From assembly GCA_028565635.1 (NCBI GenBank), contig JAOXYB010055112.1, positions 1-11,240 of the forward strand: DNA of 11,240 nt, read 5' to 3'. The position numbers were made by a program, and so were the translations under genes. Each line of letters opens with the position of its first letter. Position 1 is the stretch's first letter. Under the pieces are notes generated by a model that was given only the letters and a program-made list of their open reading frames with translations, was not told the origin of the DNA and made no database searches. This stretch comes from Phoronis ovalis. Lineage: Eukaryota; Phoronida; Phoronidae. Positions 8,847-11,240 of the stretch are shown one piece after another.

Positions 8847-9458
8847 AAAAAGTGATTGCGATTCTGGTAGACCAGGTGATGCCGCATTTACCTCTTATCC
8901 TCTATGTATGTCTTTATCCCTTCATAAGCTATTCATAATTCAGACGCAACATTAATTATTGTATTGTACGAAAGTAATATATCGTCTCACCTGTTACAAA
9001 AGCTGTACTTAAAATGGTTCCATCTCCTATAATCACTTATGTTAAAACCTAGCGTCACCTAGAAGCTGATATATTTGAAATAATTTTAATATTTTTTAGT
9101 AGGTTTTCTTTATTATTAGTTTTCCGTAACTGGTCATATCAACAATTTACTGTATACACATGAAGTAATTTTAAACACGCATAAATCCTGTCCACAGTAC
9201 ATATATAGACTTAACATAGACATATGTTGGTAGTAGACTGTTTTTCCCTATACTAGTTCTAGGTATTCATGATCGGACTTTTTTCCCCGAACAGTATTCA
9301 CCGCACAAACCCCACTTCTCTCCATGGTAACCCGAGTTCCCACAGCACGAACAGGATTCAGATTTAGGATCATACAAGCGGTACTTTTAGACAGTAAGAT
9401 CATGGACTACCGTATTTTGTTGAACAGGCCCAAATTAATGATTGCACACACCCAAGTA
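8847..9458. other. Gene-free spacer between the duplicate copies
   Basis: No supported gene. It separates the parent and decayed copies. Weak similarity of 9340-9400 (AGCACGAA, ATCAT-ACAAG, ACTTTTAG) to parent coding sequence near 7970-8125 may mean the duplication once extended further 5', but the matches are short and interrupted. Confidence 0.5.
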
Positions 9459-9660
9459 CGATTGACGAATTCGTGGATGGTTCTAAAGAGACAGTGCATA
9501 CAATGCCATGCAGATTTTGCTGACCAATTAATGGCACGAAACAAATAAATCAAAGTATGTCAGACATCCTCAAAACAGCATACCAGAATGGGAAACAAAA
9601 AGCTTTTAATTTTTATTTATTGAGAAATATTCAAATGATAATCTGCTGATCGCTGCTTGG
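9459..9660 (+). pseudogene. Decayed copy of the 3' coding end of the 7050-8315 gene
   Basis: This matches the last ~58 codons and stop region of the coiled-coil gene (parent 8140-8330). The native frame begins TIDEF, as at parent residues 364-368. Parent codons for EIYHP (8157-8171) are missing, an in-frame 15-bp loss. The frame continues as DG-K-TVHTMP, then a 4-bp insertion near 9507-9511 shifts it and leads to TGA at 9521-9523. After the insertion, DFAD (parent 386-389) is readable in a second frame that ends in TAA at 9546-9548. The ACCAGAATGGGAAA and GAAATATTCAAAT blocks are still recognisable, with a further insertion between them. Homology upstream of 9459 is doubtful, so the copy appears to lack the N-terminal and middle regions. 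It cannot encode a related functional protein. Confidence 0.8.
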
Positions 9661-10102
9661 AAAGGCCAGGAAAGGTACACGACCGGAAATAGTTGCCATC
9701 TGGCGGACAAAAATATAATGTTTAAAATTCTTTTCTTATGATTAATTGTCATACACGTGACATCAAAGATATTTTTATTTATGGACGAAATCTGCAACAA
9801 AAAGCATGTTTAATTATAAATAATTTCAACTGTCCAAGTAGCAATAATATTACTTATAGCTAGTCCAGTGCTAATCAGAAGCAATATTGAGGGCAAATTC
9901 TACATTTCAAACAAAAGTGCGAAGAAATTTGAAAAAAAACCTATTCAAACTGCTATTATATAGCATACACGGCAATTTGACACGGGTCTGTTTGTCCGGA
10001 ACAAATTAAATTATATTATGTAAAATTAAGTACATTGTTTTATTATTAAACTCCACTGGTTTTTAATATAATGCTTGTTCACAAGGTTAGAAGTGTACCT
10101 AT
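9459..10102 (+). repeat. Segmental duplication, decayed copy
   Basis: This is the right member of the direct duplication of 8140-8846. The start offset is about 1319 bp and the end offset about 1256 bp, so this copy has lost roughly 60 bp net. Identity in the 3' UTR part (9683-9768 against 8365-8450) is about 86% by hand alignment. A 19-base identical anchor lies at 9989-10007. Because homology runs past the parent's poly(A) signal, the copy arose at DNA level rather than through an mRNA. Confidence 0.8.
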
Positions 10103-10509
10103 TAAGCATTAGATAGCCAACTGTAGCCGTGGTAACAACTGCATAGCTGAATATAGTACGCCGAGCGTATTAATCAGCATTTTTTGCCTCTTTTCCTTTT
10201 CTTTTGGCCCCTGGGCAGCATGGGAACATCTCTACTTGGAAATGGATATAATTTCGCACAAAGTTAGAGAAATCACAATTTGAACATGTCATTTTTTATC
10301 AAAAATTAAGGGGATTATATCCAGCCTAGAGGGTCACCCAGTTTTATGTGTATTTCTCACTAATCTCACCCAGTGGTCTGTTGTCACAGTTCACACAAAT
10401 TAAAGGTTAATTGGTTAAGACTGCACGAAACATCGATGGTAGGCATGAGACATAATTATCTTTATTTGTGACTGAACAAAATTATCCGGGAAGATTTAGT
10501 CTAGCTATT
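10103..10509. other. Gene-free stretch with a pyrimidine-rich tract
   Basis: No supported gene. A pyrimidine-rich run (TTGCCTCTTTTCCTTTTC, about 10185-10202) is followed by a locally GC-richer TTGGCCCCTGGGCAGCATGG. A short TCACCCAGT word occurs twice in 10330-10380. Confidence 0.5.
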
Positions 10510-10559
10510 TACTAGAAGACAATACGTTACTATGTACTAGAAGACAATACGTTACTATT
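10510..10559 (+). repeat. Two-copy tandem repeat, 25-bp period
   Basis: Units at 10510-10534 and 10535-10559 are identical at 24 of 25 positions, differing only at the last base (G or T). Each begins TACTAGAAGACAATACG. Such near-perfect identity in a decayed neighbourhood implies a recent slippage or duplication event. Confidence 0.9.
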
Positions 10560-11021
10560 GAGGTGGATGGGGGAATCAATTGTATCCTTATGCCAACTTC
10601 AGGCGGATTCGGTAGACCTGATGAAAGTGCAAATATACACGCATACTGCTTTCTGGTGGATACGATTAATTAATGGTCAGCGATCACTTTTCACTATAAT
10701 GTCATTAATTGACACTTACTACTATAACAAAATGCGCTGGTATTAACATACTTAGTAAAATAAGGTGCTGTATGAACCATTGGGTACCCGTAGACGAGAC
10801 AGGCCGTACCTGAACGTATAGTCGGTTATACGTACGCACGAATGACACTTCGTTTCCGCATCACATAATTATGTAGACGATTTGGTAATTAATACATCCA
10901 TTTACGTCATCGTTATTGACGTCCTTACATTTAATACATCACATATTATATTATACATTGATTAAAATCCATGAACGGGTGAAAAGTATGATATTTATTG
11001 ATCTTATTGACTGAATCTATT
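10560..11021. other. Gene-free stretch with short palindromes
   Basis: No supported gene; the 62-codon frame at 10558-10746 begins with TTG and is unrecognisable. Two inverted repeats are clear: ACGTATA/TATACGT (10814-10833, 6-nt spacer) and the CRE-like pair listed separately. Confidence 0.5.
10902..10924. promoter_or_regulatory. Palindromic pair of CRE/ATF-like sites
   Basis: TTACGTCA (10902-10909) and TGACGTCC (10917-10924) each differ by one base from the CRE consensus TGACGTCA. They form a perfect ACGTCA/TGACGT inverted repeat with a 7-bp spacer, and TAATACATC flanks the pair on both sides. Function is unproven. Confidence 0.3.
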
Positions 11022-11240
11022 GGCCCTATTACACTACGACCACGAATCGCCACGAATCGATGAAATGAGGATTCGTGAGAATTCGTGGAATTTTGGGGTC
11101 CAGTTTGTGATGCTTTACGATTAAGTTACAAACCAGGTACGATAATGTTACGATTATTCGTAACATTCGGTTGGGACAGCACGAATATGCCAAGAAACCA
11201 CTACGATTTACAAGAATTTGTTACGAATGCTGCACGAACG
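11022..11240. repeat. Start of a repeat rich in ACGAAT/ACGATT words, cut by the window end
   Basis: From GGCCCTATTACACTACGAC onward the base composition changes. ACGAAT or its complement ATTCGT occurs at least seven times and ACGATT three times in about 200 bp. The left part is a nested inverted repeat: CCACGAAT at 11040 and 11050 faces ATTCGTG at 11071 and ATTCGTGG at 11081. An abrupt GGCCCTATTACACTACG edge suggests the terminus of a non-autonomous DNA element (MITE-like), but the other end and any target duplication are outside the window. Confidence 0.5.

Noticed and set aside
8740-8955. 71-codon open frame on +
   Set aside because: Lies in the downstream flank of the gene; the homologous part of the decayed copy at 9988 onward is not open in the same way, so no sign of coding constraint.
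10600-10640. Resemblance of GGTAGACC-TGATG to 8874-8890 as a continuation of the duplication
   Set aside because: About 30 bp of partial match only, with nothing collinear on either side; chance cannot be excluded.
1-11240. CRISPR array, bacterial operon, phage or rRNA genes
   Set aside because: No regularly spaced repeats, no dense short-gap ORFs, no rRNA-like conserved blocks; composition and signals are those of animal nuclear DNA.

Overview
The window is AT-rich (about two thirds A+T by eye) animal nuclear DNA with long gene-free stretches, scattered repeat debris and one convincing protein gene. There are no bacterial operons or ribosome-binding-site-led genes. Likely splice sites, AATAAA poly(A) signals, a TATA/E-box promoter-like block and fragments of eukaryotic mobile elements all point to a metazoan. 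The type of debris and the gene's resemblance to CCDC190 suggest an invertebrate, perhaps a lophotrochozoan such as a mollusc. That placement is inference.

Layout. Positions 1-410 hold a frame-broken remnant with a Cys/His zinc-finger-like motif, probably from the gag-like region of a DIRS-type or other tyrosine-recombinase retroelement. Positions 411-3500 are AT-rich sequence with no supported gene, but with an X-box-like palindrome next to a TATA motif (1263-1288) and a cluster of GATA motifs (2572-2690). Positions 3510-3608 form a compact promoter-plus-exon-like block: an E-box fused to a TATA box, then a strong splice donor. Positions 3720-6960 are again gene-poor, with a possible tRNA-SINE scrap near 6800. 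The main gene is at 7050-8315 (+, 421 codons, intronless within the window). It has two upstream ORFs in its leader, a good start context, and overlapping AATAAA signals about 200 nt after the stop.

The protein is a highly charged coiled-coil protein. Its N-terminus (KHF, then E-x-RLSQRL, then a helical heptad region) resembles vertebrate CCDC190 (DUF4698). Its C-terminal ~65 residues look like a second conserved block.

The most informative structure is a decayed tandem copy of the gene's 3' end. Positions 9459-10102 match 8140-8846, covering the last ~58 codons, the stop, the 3' UTR and at least 300 bp beyond the poly(A) site. The copy has an in-frame 15-bp deletion, a 4-bp frameshifting insertion and premature stops, and its AATAAA signals are gone. 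Because the homology passes the poly(A) site, this was a DNA-level duplication, not retroposition.

The right end holds a perfect two-copy 25-bp-period tandem repeat (10510-10559), a palindromic pair of CRE-like sites (10902-10924), and from about 11022 the start of a repeat built from many ACGAAT/ACGATT words, cut by the window edge. I see no clear evidence of a new multi-gene system. The best candidates for something undescribed are the coiled-coil gene, its possible distant 5' exon, and the decayed neighbour copy.
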